A stretch of 64,000 nt of DNA from Streptomyces himalayensis subsp. himalayensis (GTDB taxonomy: Bacteria; Actinomycetota; Actinomycetes; Streptomycetales; Streptomycetaceae), in contig NZ_JACEHE010000032.1 in the NCBI RefSeq assembly GCF_013778455.1, positions 17,583 to 81,582 of the forward strand. Reading direction: 5' to 3'. Position numbers and translations under genes: made by a program. The stretch's first letter is position 1. Every line of letters begins with the position of its first letter. The notes below the pieces were generated by a model, which was not told the origin of the DNA, searched no databases, and saw nothing but the letters and a program-made list of their open reading frames with translations. This document shows, in pieces, positions 8,364 through 17,493 of this stretch.

Positions 8364-10487
8364 CTAGGCGTCGATGCGCGAGCGGTCCAGCGTCGCGGCC
8401 GAGCCGGTGATGAACTCCTTGCGCGGCGCGACCTCGTTGCCCATCAGTAGATCGAAGACCTGCTCCGACGCCTCCAGGTCGGAGATGTTGATGCGGCGCA
8501 GGGTCCGGTGGCGCGGGTCCATCGTGGTCTCCGCCAGCTGGTCGGCGTCCATCTCGCCAAGGCCCTTGTAGCGCTGGATCGAGTCCTTGTAGCGCACGCC
8601 CTTGCGCTGGAACTCCAGCAGGGTCTCGCGCAGTTCCCGGTCCGAGTAGGTGTAGACATACTTGTCCTGGCCCTTCTTGGGCTGGACCAGCTCGATCCGG
8701 TGCAGGGGCGGCACAGCGGCGAAGACACGGCCCGACTCGACCATCGGCCGCATGTACCGCTGGAAGAGAGTCAGCAGCAGACAGCGGATGTGCGCGCCGT
8801 CGACATCGGCGTCGACCAGCAGAATGATCTTCCCGTACCGCGCGGCGTCGATGTCGAAGGTCCGGCCCGAGCCCGCTCCTATGACCTGGATGATCGCGCC
8901 GCACTCGGCGTTCTTCAGCATGTCGGAGACGGACGACTTCTGGACGTTGAGGATCTTGCCGCGGATCGGCAGCAGGGCCTGGAACTCGGAGTTCCGTGCG
9001 AGCTTGGCCGTGCCGAGCGCGGAGTCACCCTCGACGATGAAGAGCTCGCTCCGCTCCACGTCGTCGCTGCGGCAGTCGGCGAGCTTGGCGGGCAGCGAAG
9101 AGGACTCCAGTGCCGTCTTCCGGCGCTGGGCCTCCTTGTGCTGGCGCGCCGCGATACGCGTACGTGCCGCCGCGACCGCCTTCTCCAGGACCGCGCGGGC
9201 CTGCGCCTTCGCGTCCCGCTTGGTCGACGTCAGGAACTCCTTGAGCTCCTTGGCGATGACGTTCGCGACGATGCGGTTGGCGGCCGAGGTGCCAAGGACC
9301 TCCTTGGTCTGACCCTCGAACTGGGGTTCCGCGAGGCGCACGGTCACGACGGCGGTCAGTCCTTCGAGGGCGTCGTCCTTGACGATGTCGTCCTCGGCCA
9401 CACGCAGCAGCTTCTGGGACCGCAGCACCTCGTTCACGGTCTTGGTGACAGAGCGTTCGAAGCCGGTGACGTGGGTGCCGCCCTTCGGGGTGGCGATGAT
9501 GTTGACGAAGGACTTCACCGAGGTCTCGTACCCGGTGCCCCACCGCATCGCGACGTCCACGCCGAGCTCGCGCGTGACCTCGGTGGGCGTCATGTGGCCC
9601 CGGTCGTCGAGGACCGGAACGGTCTCCTTGAACGTGCCTTGCCCGGAGAGCCGGAGGACGTCGCAGACTGGCCTGTCCGGCGCCAGGAACTCACAGAACT
9701 CGCTGATTCCGCCATCGAAGCGGAAGGACTCCTCGCCCTTGCTGCCGTCCTCGCCCAGGCCGTACTCGTCGCGGACCACGATGGTCAGGCCCGGGACGAG
9801 GAACGCGGTCTGCCGGGCGCGCTGGTGCAGCGTCTCCAGGGAGAGCTTGGCGTCCTTGAGGAAGATCTGCCGGTCGGACCAGTAACGGACGCGCGTGCCG
9901 GTCCGGGCCCTCGGGATCTTCTTGACCTTGCGCAGTCGCGCCGCGGAGTCGAAGGACGCGTTGGGACCTTCGCCCTTGAACGCTCCGGGAACGCCGCGCC
10001 GGAAGCTGATGGCGTGCGTGCTCCCGGCCCGGTCCACCTCCACGTCCAGCCGTGAGGACAGCGCGTTCACCACGGATGCGCCCACACCGTGCAGACCACC
10101 CGAGGCGGCGTACGAACCGCCGCCGAACTTGCCTCCGGCGTGGAGCTTGGTCATCACGACCTCGACGCCGGAAAGGCCCGTCTTGGGTTCCACGTCGACG
10201 GGGATGCCCCGGCCGTTGTCCCGCACCTCCACGGACGCGTCGTCGTGGAGGATGACCTCGATGTGGTCGCAGTAGCCGCCGAGCGCCTCGTCGACGGAGT
10301 TGTCGATGATCTCCCAGAGGCAATGCATGAGGCCACGGCTGTCGGTCGAGCCGATGTACATGCCAGGGCGCTTGCGGACGGCCTCGAGCCCCTCGAGGAC
10401 GAGCAGGTGCCGCGCGGTGTAGTTGGAACCGTCCTGGTCTGCTCCGGTCAGCAGCGCTGTGGACGGCACGGACGTCTCGGCGGTCAC
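8364..10487 (-). CDS. parE: DNA topoisomerase IV subunit B
   Basis: 707 aa from GTG 10487, chosen because AGGAG lies 8 nt upstream. The GHKL ATPase domain shows EIIDNSVDEALGG, DNGRGIPVD and GGLHGVGASVVNAL. The transducer domain follows, then a Toprim domain with EGDSALGTAK, LPIRGKILN and the metal-binding DADVDGAHI. The length is that of ParE/GyrB without insertions. The enzyme decatenates daughter chromosomes together with ParC, whose gene end opens this window. The position next to the hrdB region is the usual one for Streptomyces parE, whereas gyrB sits near oriC. Confidence 0.93.
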   Translation of the reverse strand: MTAETSVPSTALLTGADQDGSNYTARHLLVLEGLEAVRKRPGMYIGSTDSRGLMHCLWEIIDNSVDEALGGYCDHIEVILHDDASVEVRDNGRGIPVDVEPKTGLSGVEVVMTKLHAGGKFGGGSYAASGGLHGVGASVVNALSSRLDVEVDRAGSTHAISFRRGVPGAFKGEGPNASFDSAARLRKVKKIPRARTGTRVRYWSDRQIFLKDAKLSLETLHQRARQTAFLVPGLTIVVRDEYGLGEDGSKGEESFRFDGGISEFCEFLAPDRPVCDVLRLSGQGTFKETVPVLDDRGHMTPTEVTRELGVDVAMRWGTGYETSVKSFVNIIATPKGGTHVTGFERSVTKTVNEVLRSQKLLRVAEDDIVKDDALEGLTAVVTVRLAEPQFEGQTKEVLGTSAANRIVANVIAKELKEFLTSTKRDAKAQARAVLEKAVAAARTRIAARQHKEAQRRKTALESSSLPAKLADCRSDDVERSELFIVEGDSALGTAKLARNSEFQALLPIRGKILNVQKSSVSDMLKNAECGAIIQVIGAGSGRTFDIDAARYGKIILLVDADVDGAHIRCLLLTLFQRYMRPMVESGRVFAAVPPLHRIELVQPKKGQDKYVYTYSDRELRETLLEFQRKGVRYKDSIQRYKGLGEMDADQLAETTMDPRHRTLRRINISDLEASEQVFDLLMGNEVAPRKEFITGSAATLDRSRIDA

Positions 10488-10925
10488 GCGGTTCGCTCCT
10501 CGCTGAATTTCTGGTGAGCCCCTCGTGGACAAGGGGCGGCTTCGGTCGCCGGTCAGAGGGTACCGAGGCCTGATAGAGCCGTTGTAACGCCACCCTAGAC
10601 CGAGTTCAGGGTAGTCCAGAGTCGTATGCCTGTTCGATCCTTCGATGGAGTGAAGCGCACATCACGTTCCCTTCGAGGCATGAACCATTTAGCCTCGGGG
10701 CACGTCCTCATGAACAACCGGCAAGCCAGCCGGGAGGGCGGACCTGAAAGACAGCGCGAAACCGTACGACGCAAAGAGACGCACTACGGCACATTCGCCG
10801 CCAACCGGCAGCAGACAGCCGCCTCGCACAAGATTTTTCGAGGAAAAGCCACGAGCGGGAACGTTTTGGGGCTGGTTGGATGTTGACCCTGGTACGACAG
10901 CTCGTCGAGCTAGAGAAGAGGCGAC
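10488..10925. other. Divergent intergenic region between parE and a small zinc-ribbon gene
   Basis: This 438-bp region must hold both divergent promoters, but none can be assigned with confidence. TTGACC at 10883-10888 resembles a -35 element without a good partner. AGCTC-GTC-GAGCT at 10899-10911 is a perfect 13-bp dyad shortly before the GTG at 10926. No further gene is supported. Confidence 0.3.
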
Positions 10926-11156
10926 GTGACTACTGTTCTGACCCCCGCGAGCCCACTGACGGCCGCTGATCGCTGCGACCGCTGCGGCGCCCAGGCATAC
11001 CTGCGCGTCGTCCTGCTCAGCGGCGGTGAGCTGCTCTTCTGTGCCCACCACGGGCGCAAGTTCGAGCCGGAACTCAAGAAGATCGCCGCTGAGATACAGG
11101 ACGAGACCGAGCGGCTGACGACCGCCCCGGCGTCCGCCACCGAAGAGGAACGCTGA
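10926..11156 (+). CDS. Small zinc-ribbon-like protein (DUF7455-like)
   Basis: 76 aa from GTG with GAAGAGG 4 nt upstream. The core contains RCDRCGAQAYLRV and LLFCAHHGRKFEPEL; the CxxC and CxHH pairs could form one zinc site. The C-terminus is a charged helix. Similar short proteins are conserved beside hrdB and parE in Streptomyces. Function is unknown; a nucleic-acid or protein contact role is possible. Both flanking genes point away from or toward it, so it is monocistronic. Confidence 0.78.
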   Translation: MTTVLTPASPLTAADRCDRCGAQAYLRVVLLSGGELLFCAHHGRKFEPELKKIAAEIQDETERLTTAPASATEEER

Positions 11157-11201
11157 CACCTCGCATCCACGACGAGCCAGTTCCGGCATGAGGCCGGTGA
11201 C

Positions 11202-11236
11202 CGGGCGGCTGCCCCTGCAATCAGGGCAGCCGCCCG
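11202..11236. terminator. Bidirectional hairpin between convergent genes
   Basis: CGGGCGGCTGCCC (11202-11214) pairs perfectly over 13 bp with 11224-11236 around a 9-nt loop. It lies between the zinc-ribbon gene and the convergent trypsin gene and can end both transcripts. No long T-run follows, as is usual for Streptomyces. Confidence 0.75.
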
Positions 11237-11259
11237 ATCTGGTACGTGGACATACGCGG

Positions 11260-12090
11260 TCAGTGACCCAGTCCCAGCGGCCTGAGCACGGCTGAGATCC
11301 GCGTGTAGACCCCTGGGCTCCCCGCCCATCCGCAGCCGCTCCCCCAGGAGACGAGACCCACGAGCCGCCCCCTGGCGACCAGCGGACCGCCGCTGTCCCC
11401 CTGGCAGGCGTCACGGCCTCCCGCACGCTCCCCCGCGCACAGCATGGATGCGGCGAGATAGGTCCCTTCACTGGTTCCCGGGTACGCCTGCTTGCAGAGC
11501 GAGTCCGGCAGCACCCGTACCTGCGCGGCGCGCAGGGTGCGTGCGTAGTGGCCGGCGCCTGTGGTGTCGCCCCAGCCGTAGACGGTGGCCCTGGTTTCGG
11601 GCGTGTATGCCGAGTCTCCCTGCCGTGCCATGGGGATCACATTGCGCTGGGGAAGCGGCGTGGCCAGTGTGAGGACTGCCGCATCGCCGGCGTTCGTGAC
11701 GCTGTTGTGCCCGGGATTGATCGCCACGCGGCGTACCGGGATCTCCTTGCCGTCCTTGGCGAGGAGATCGTTGCGGCCCACGACGACCTTCAGATCGTCC
11801 CTGCGGCTCGGTGGCCCGCCGAGGACTTCCGCGCTCATACAGTGGGCCGCCGTCAGCACCGTCGACCGCCCGACGACCACTCCCCCGCAGAACTGCCCTC
11901 CCCGCGTACCCCCGAATCGGGCACGGCTGGAGAGCGCCACCACCCACGGGTTGTCGGCCACGTCGACCGGGGTGCCTCCGACGACTATGCGATCAGCCGC
12001 GGCGGGGGTCGGCGCAGCCAGCGGAAGCACAGCCGCCGCGGCCACCATGGCCAGCCCGCCCGTCACTGCCTTGGCAAGGGAACAACGCAT
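11260..12090 (-). CDS. Secreted trypsin-like serine protease
   Basis: 276 aa. A Sec signal peptide (charged start, hydrophobic core to about residue 30, AAA-D processing region) precedes the trypsin activation motif IVVGG. The catalytic triad is complete: His in LTAAHC, Asp in NAGDAAVLTL and Ser in GDSGGPL. Cysteine pairs in FCGG, HC, LCKQ, MLCAG, DACQGDSGG and GSGCGW fit S1A disulfides. The enzyme is exported and cleaves proteins, probably after Arg or Lys because an Asp (GRDACQ) sits at the S1 base. It is monocistronic between terminator hairpins. Confidence 0.92.
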   Translation of the reverse strand: MRCSLAKAVTGGLAMVAAAAVLPLAAPTPAAADRIVVGGTPVDVADNPWVVALSSRARFGGTRGGQFCGGVVVGRSTVLTAAHCMSAEVLGGPPSRRDDLKVVVGRNDLLAKDGKEIPVRRVAINPGHNSVTNAGDAAVLTLATPLPQRNVIPMARQGDSAYTPETRATVYGWGDTTGAGHYARTLRAAQVRVLPDSLCKQAYPGTSEGTYLAASMLCAGERAGGRDACQGDSGGPLVARGRLVGLVSWGSGCGWAGSPGVYTRISAVLRPLGLGH

Positions 12091-12187
12091 ACATGCTCCT
12101 TACTCTGAGTTGCAACGGCACACCCAGGGTGATCCAGGACGGCATGGCTCGCACGCGCGCAAAGCTTCCCTCAACAGGGCAACGGAA

Positions 12188-12222
12188 AGGCCCGGGCGCC
12201 TCACAGAGAGGCGTCCGGGCCT
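12188..12222 (-). terminator. hrdB transcription terminator
   Basis: A 15-bp stem pairs 12188-12202 with 12208-12222, with a single G-T pair and a 5-nt loop (ACAGA). It begins 20 bp after the hrdB stop codon and separates hrdB from the protease gene. Confidence 0.85.
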
Positions 12223-12241
12223 GTCGCAGTTGCCGTGGCGA

Positions 12242-13777
12242 CTAGTCGAGGTAGTCGCGCAGCACCTGGGAACGCGAGGGGTGGCGCAGCTTCGACATCG
12301 TCTTGGACTCGATCTGACGGATGCGCTCACGCGTGACGCCGTAGACCTTGCCGATCTCGTCGAGGGTCTTCGGCTGACCGTCGGTGAGACCGAAACGCAT
12401 GGAGACGACGCCCGCCTCACGCTCGGAGAGCGTGTCGAGGACGGAGTGCAGCTGCTCCTGGAGGAGCGTGAAGCTCACCGCGTCGGCCGGGACGACCGCC
12501 TCGGAGTCCTCGATGAGGTCGCCGAACTCGCTGTCGCCGTCCTCGCCGAGCGGGGTGTGCAGGGAGATGGGCTCGCGGCCGTACTTCTGGACCTCGATGA
12601 CCTTCTCGGGGGTCATGTCGAGCTCCTTGGCCAGCTCCTCCGGGGTGGGCTCGCGGCCCAGGTCCTGGAGCATCTGGCGCTGCACGCGCGCGAGCTTGTT
12701 GATGACCTCGACCATGTGCACCGGGATACGGATGGTGCGGGCCTGGTCGGCCATGGCGCGGGTGATCGCCTGACGGATCCACCAGGTGGCGTACGTGGAG
12801 AACTTGTAGCCCTTGGTGTAGTCGAACTTCTCGACCGCGCGGATCAGACCGAGGTTGCCCTCCTGGATGAGGTCCAGGAAGAGCATGCCGCGGCCCGTGT
12901 AGCGCTTGGCGAGCGAGACGACCAGGCGGAGGTTGGCCTCCAGCAGGTGGTTCTTGGCGCGGCGGCCGTCCTCGGCAATGATCTCCAGCTCACGCTTCAG
13001 CTTCGGCGCGAGCTTGTCGGCGTTGGCCAGCTTGTCCTCGGCGAACAGACCGGCCTCGATGCGCTTGGCGAGCTCCACCTCCTGCTCGGCGTTGAGGAGG
13101 GGGACCTTGCCGATCTGCTTCAGGTAGTCCTTGACGGGGTCGGCGGTGGCGCCGGCCGCGGCGACCTGCTGCGCGGGAGCGTCGTCCTCGTCATCGTCGG
13201 ACAGGACGAAGCCCTGTGCGCCGTCCTCGGCGGGCTCCTCGGCGCCGGGCTTGCCCGCGACCGCGGTCTCCTCGACGATCTCGTCGTCCAGGATCTCCTC
13301 GTCGTTCTTGGTGGTCTTCTTGGCCGTCGCCTTCTTCGCGACGGTCTTCTTGGCAACCGCCTTCTTGGCCGTGGCCTTCTTGGCGGCGGCCTTCGTTGCG
13401 GTCGCAGCCTCTTCGTCGGGGGCGTCGACGGCTGGGGCCTCGGGGGCAGCGGCGGTGGCCTTCTTGACCGTGGCCGTCTTGGCCGCCACCGTCTTTGTTG
13501 CGGTGCGCTTGGCCGGACTCTTCGCTGCGACGCTCTTGCGGGTGCGCTTGGGCTCGGCGGCACTGACCATCAGCGTCACACCCTCTTCCTCGAGGATCTG
13601 GTTGAGGCTGCGCAGTACGTTCTTCCACTGAGTGGCCGGAATCTGGTCAGCTTCGAAGGCCCGACGCACGTCATCGCCGGCGATCTGCCCATCGGCCTTT
13701 CCCCGCTCGATGAGCGCCATGACAGAGACGGACTCGGTGATCTCCGGCGGGAGCGTACGGGATGTGCTGGCCGACAC
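12242..13777 (-). CDS. hrdB: Principal RNA polymerase sigma factor HrdB
   Basis: 511 aa from GTG 13777 with GAGAGG 6 nt upstream, the exact length of S. coelicolor HrdB. After a conserved N-terminal domain (PPEITESVSVMALIERGK) comes a long Ala/Lys-rich stretch with KKATAKKAVAKKT-like repeats and then an acidic block. Region 1.2 begins at DPVKDYLKQIGKVPLL. Region 2 includes RRYTGRG-type helices, LDLIQEGNLGLIRAVEKFDY and FSTYATWWIRQAITRA, and region 4.2 ends with VTRERIRQIESKTMSKLRHP. It directs transcription of housekeeping genes and is essential in Streptomyces. The residue-level match to known HrdB is very strong. Confidence 0.98.
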   Translation of the reverse strand: MSASTSRTLPPEITESVSVMALIERGKADGQIAGDDVRRAFEADQIPATQWKNVLRSLNQILEEEGVTLMVSAAEPKRTRKSVAAKSPAKRTATKTVAAKTATVKKATAAAPEAPAVDAPDEEAATATKAAAKKATAKKAVAKKTVAKKATAKKTTKNDEEILDDEIVEETAVAGKPGAEEPAEDGAQGFVLSDDDEDDAPAQQVAAAGATADPVKDYLKQIGKVPLLNAEQEVELAKRIEAGLFAEDKLANADKLAPKLKRELEIIAEDGRRAKNHLLEANLRLVVSLAKRYTGRGMLFLDLIQEGNLGLIRAVEKFDYTKGYKFSTYATWWIRQAITRAMADQARTIRIPVHMVEVINKLARVQRQMLQDLGREPTPEELAKELDMTPEKVIEVQKYGREPISLHTPLGEDGDSEFGDLIEDSEAVVPADAVSFTLLQEQLHSVLDTLSEREAGVVSMRFGLTDGQPKTLDEIGKVYGVTRERIRQIESKTMSKLRHPSRSQVLRDYLD

Positions 13778-14173
13778 GAACAACCTCTCGGAACGTTGGA
13801 AAACGGCTTACGGCCCCGTCCCGTGTGGACCGGAGCCGACGACCGCCGACTTGGGGATGGGCCGACGGGCGCGGGCGTGGGCCGGGGAGATGAACAGCGC
13901 CGTCAACGGCAGCTGTATTCCCTCCTCGACTGTCACCTCTTAGGTCATCGCGCTGTTCCCAGGAGCGTTACGCCCAATCTGCGTGGCCCGAGTCACACCA
14001 CGTAAGCACTCAAAAGCACCTAGATACGGTCAGATGTGATCATATCTCGGGTTCAGCACGATCATGTTTGCTGCGCTTGTGCCCACAAACGGGCCCGGCG
14101 GCGCCTCCACCCACGCGTCGCCGGGCCAAGCCCTGGCCGTGCGGCCTCCGGTCCTCTTCCAGTGCTCGCGCCG

Positions 14174-15061
14174 TCAGTGCTCGCGAGGGGCCGGCACCAC
14201 GCGCTCGACCTCTGGATGGACGATGAGCAGTTGGCGCATGGCCACCTCGGCGGCCGCTCCGTCGCCGGACGGGAGTGCCTCGACGATGCGGGAGTGGAGC
14301 GCGAGGGACGCCTCGTTCGGGCGGTCACAGCCCGTGACCGGGCCTCCGGAGACCTGGAGGGCCGCCGACACGATGCCGGACAGGTGCTCCAGCATGCGGT
14401 TGCCGGCGACCTGGATGAGCAGCGAGTGGAACTCCGCGTCGGCGCGGGAGAACGTGACGGCGTCCCCCTGCCCCATGGCGTGTCCCATGATCTCGACCAT
14501 GTCGGCCAGGCGCTGCTGGACGTCCTCGCGTCCGTGCCCGGCGGCGAGGCGGGCGGCGAGCGGCTCGATCGTCCAGCGCAGTTCGCTCAGCTCACGCCGC
14601 TGGTCGTCGCGCTGCGGCCCGAAAGCCCGCCACTCGATGATGTCCGGGTCCAGGAGGTTCCAGTCGCTGACCGGGCGTACGCGCGTACCGACGTTGGGCC
14701 GGGCGCTGACGAGGCCCTTGGCCTCGAGTACGCGCAGCGACTCGCGGACGACGGTGCGGGAGACCTCGAACCGCTGGCCGATCTCCTCGGGAACCAGCGG
14801 GCGGTCTGCGCCCAGGTCGCCGGAGACGATCATCTGACCGAGCTGCTGGACGAGTTGGCCGTGCAGCCCGCGGCCGCGGCTGCCTGCGGCGCGTCGGCCC
14901 ACGCGGCCCAGGTCCGGGTCGCCGCCCTCCCAGGCGGGGGCGCCGACGCGGTCGGCGGCGGGGGCCTCGGCGAAGGGGTAGCGGTCTAGTTCGCCCGGGC
15001 CGGCGAGGCCGGAGTCGGCGGGACGGGCGGCGGTCATCATGGTGTGCGCAAGGGTACTCAC
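14174..15061 (-). CDS. whiH: GntR/FadR-family sporulation regulator WhiH
   Basis: 295 aa from GTG 15061; longer frames add unrelated sequence. The winged helix (about 75-140) contains LVPEEIGQRFEVSRTVVRESLRVL split across the turn, and the FCD-type effector domain follows with DAEFHSLLIQVAGNRMLEHLSGI, including metal-binding His and Asp positions. WhiH is a developmental regulator acting in aerial hyphae septation and lies next to hrdB in S. coelicolor, as here. The N-terminal 70 residues are Gly/Arg/Pro rich and poorly structured. Assignment rests on sequence similarity and position. Confidence 0.88.
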   Translation of the reverse strand: MSTLAHTMMTAARPADSGLAGPGELDRYPFAEAPAADRVGAPAWEGGDPDLGRVGRRAAGSRGRGLHGQLVQQLGQMIVSGDLGADRPLVPEEIGQRFEVSRTVVRESLRVLEAKGLVSARPNVGTRVRPVSDWNLLDPDIIEWRAFGPQRDDQRRELSELRWTIEPLAARLAAGHGREDVQQRLADMVEIMGHAMGQGDAVTFSRADAEFHSLLIQVAGNRMLEHLSGIVSAALQVSGGPVTGCDRPNEASLALHSRIVEALPSGDGAAAEVAMRQLLIVHPEVERVVPAPREH

Positions 15062-15222
15062 GGATCTTTTGTCGGCGCGGTTCCCAACTCCCTTGAGGTC
15101 TTTGGTGAAAAGCACACGAAAGGGTGATCGCTTACCCTGCCCTAATTGACGCCTTATCGGACAGAAACGAGCGTTCTACGGGAAGTTGCGGGCAGCACAG
15201 AAACGGATCGAGCCGAGGCCGG

Positions 15223-17157
15223 TCAACGGACCCGGCTGCGCATCGCGGTGAGCCCATAAGCGCAGAGCAGGGCGCTGAGTGACAACGCCAGCGCACCGCC
15301 GACGGGTTGAACGATCATCCGCACACCCGCCGCCACGTATCTCTCCGCCCCGAAGGGCCACTGGGCCAGGGCGAGATCGCGAAGCCGTCCCGGGAAGCCG
15401 GCTGCGGTGCGCGCGGAGGGCCCCTCGAGGGCTTTCTGAACGAGCGGTACGACGACGATCGGCACGGAGACCACCGCTGCGAGACCGGCGGTCGTGGACC
15501 GGAAGATTCCAGCAGCCAGCACACCGGCCCAGGCGCATCCTGCGACCATGCCGAACCAACTGGCGCTCAGGGACAACCAATCGACGGGAACTCTGGTCAG
15601 TTCCGGTCCGTATACGAGCTGCAGCAGCGCTGCGTCGCAGCCGACGGTCAGGAACGCCAACAGCAGTGCGGTGGCCGCGGCGACGACCAGCTTGGCACAG
15701 AGGAGTCCCAGGCGCCGGGGGACGGTGCCGCGGTCCGCGGCGAGGGCGGGATGGCGGAACTCGTCGCCGAAGGCGAAGGCCCCCAGGAGTCCAGCGCCGA
15801 GCGCGGCGGGCGGCAGCGGGAAGTCCTGGGGCCATGCGGCGAGCACGCGTGGTTGGGGTGTGTGTCCTGATCGGGCCAGAAGCAGGGAGACGAGGGCGGA
15901 GACGGCCAGTACGACGGCTGCCGTGACGTAGCCCGTGCCGACTCCGGCCGCTCGGTACAGCTCGTAGCGCAGCGGCCGGAGCGGGCCGCGGGCGGGACGG
16001 GCGGTGATAGGGGGAGGGAGCTGGGACAGCGGTTCGGGTTCTTTGCGTGTGGCGGGATGACGGTTGTCTTGTCGTGGGGCTGGGGTCTCCTGCCGTGGGG
16101 CCTGGGTCTCCTGCCGTGGAGCCGGCGCCTCGTGCCGTGAGGCTGGGGTCTCCTGCGGTGGGGTTGGGGCCGGGGCAGGTAGGGATTCGGGGAGGTCGGA
16201 CTCGGATTCCGAGGGAGGAGCGGGCTCGGGAGGCGCGGGCTCGGTGCGGGTGGCGTGATCCGGCGAGGTGGCGGGGGCCTTGGGCCCCATGTCGCCCACC
16301 TCGTCGGCGAGTTGGTGGACGAGAATGCCGTGCCGGTAGGCGACCTCACCGACGTCCGCGCAGGTGCTTCCGTACACGGAAAGCCGGTTACCGTCCTCCT
16401 TGACCACCTCGATGGAACGCTGCGCGGCCCGGGCCTCCTTGGTGAGCAACAGGGCGAGCCTTGGTGCGTACGGCGTGCGGACGGCGACGCGTGGGCGGAG
16501 GCGGGTACGGGCGAACTCCGCGACCTCTTGGTCGGCGACGACTCTGCCCTCATCCAGGGTCACCACACGGTCGGCAGTCTGCGCGGCCTCCTTGGGATCG
16601 TCCGTGGTGAACAGGACGGTGCCCCCTTTGGTGGCGTGCGCGCGCAGAATTCCGTGCAGCCAACGGCTCTCACGGGCGGAGAGGTGATCGGCGGGATCGT
16701 CCAGGACCAGGGTGTGCGGGTCCGCCAGCAGAGCACAGGCCAGGCCGAGGCGGCGATCCATGCCGCGGGAGAGCGTGTCGAGCCGCTCGCCGCGGAGACT
16801 GACCAGGCCCACCACCTCGAGCACTTCGTCGGCGCGTTGCACGGGCACCCCGGCGGCTGCGCACAGCATCCGTAGGTGACCTCGCACCGTACGCGCCGGA
16901 TGACCCGGGACCTCGCCCAGCAGGGCGCCCACTTCTCGGGAGGGGTGGGGAATGCAGTGCAGGGGGCGGTTTCTGAAATATGTGATGCCGCGGCCTGGTT
17001 GGAGTTCGAGCATCAGCCTCAGCAGCGTCGTCTTTCCCGATGCCGGGCCACCGAGCAGCGCCGTGACATGGCCGGGGAACGCCTCGAAGGTCACGTCGTC
17101 GACGGCAGGCGGCAGCTGCTTTCGTGCGTTGCTGGTCAGTCCGATGGCCTGGATCAT
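15223..17157 (-). CDS. Single-chain ABC transporter: ATPase plus membrane domain
   Basis: 644 aa from ATG 17157, which has GAGGGA just upstream. Residues 1-220 are an ABC ATPase with Walker A GGPASGKT (36-43), signature LSRGM (about 129-133) and Walker B LVLDDPAD. The catalytic Glu after Walker B is Asp, and the H-loop reads FTTDDP where FTTHDP is expected. A Pro/Gln/Glu-rich linker with PAPRQET-like repeats follows. About six membrane helices after residue 380 (VTAAVVLAVSALVSLLLA and later) form an ABC-2-like permease. Substrate is unknown. Hydrolysis may be slow or the protein regulatory. Confidence 0.85.
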   Translation of the reverse strand: MIQAIGLTSNARKQLPPAVDDVTFEAFPGHVTALLGGPASGKTTLLRLMLELQPGRGITYFRNRPLHCIPHPSREVGALLGEVPGHPARTVRGHLRMLCAAAGVPVQRADEVLEVVGLVSLRGERLDTLSRGMDRRLGLACALLADPHTLVLDDPADHLSARESRWLHGILRAHATKGGTVLFTTDDPKEAAQTADRVVTLDEGRVVADQEVAEFARTRLRPRVAVRTPYAPRLALLLTKEARAAQRSIEVVKEDGNRLSVYGSTCADVGEVAYRHGILVHQLADEVGDMGPKAPATSPDHATRTEPAPPEPAPPSESESDLPESLPAPAPTPPQETPASRHEAPAPRQETQAPRQETPAPRQDNRHPATRKEPEPLSQLPPPITARPARGPLRPLRYELYRAAGVGTGYVTAAVVLAVSALVSLLLARSGHTPQPRVLAAWPQDFPLPPAALGAGLLGAFAFGDEFRHPALAADRGTVPRRLGLLCAKLVVAAATALLLAFLTVGCDAALLQLVYGPELTRVPVDWLSLSASWFGMVAGCAWAGVLAAGIFRSTTAGLAAVVSVPIVVVPLVQKALEGPSARTAAGFPGRLRDLALAQWPFGAERYVAAGVRMIVQPVGGALALSLSALLCAYGLTAMRSRVR

Positions 17158-17493
17158 CGCTTCCCTCATCGGAGGTGCGACCGCTCGGCGGCCGGGGCTC
17201 GACGGCCTGGACTCGTCCGTTGGATCAGGACGGACGGGACCGTGGATACCGCAGCAAGATAGCGTGACATTACCGCCTTTTCGGGCAGGAGATACACGCG
17301 GGTGTCAGTCGTGGCTGCTTGGCAATCCGGAACACCGTCCGCCGCGACCCCCTTATCGGAATGTCCGATGACCCGCTGGATCCAAGGTGGTTGCTTGGAG
17401 GTGGTTGCTTGGCCGCACGGAAGGACATCCGAGGAGGTTTGGAGAAGCGCCCCGCTGCAACCCCCACCGACCCGGCAATTCCCGGCGGTGCCC

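Noticed and set aside
13955..13960. GGGAAC on the minus strand upstream of hrdB resembles a SigR -35
   Set aside because: No CGTT-type -10 was found at 17-19 bp, so the promoter could not be supported.
11585..14005. A long plus-strand open frame opposite the trypsin gene and hrdB
   Set aside because: It runs antisense to two certain genes and has low-complexity composition; such frames are common in GC-rich genomes.
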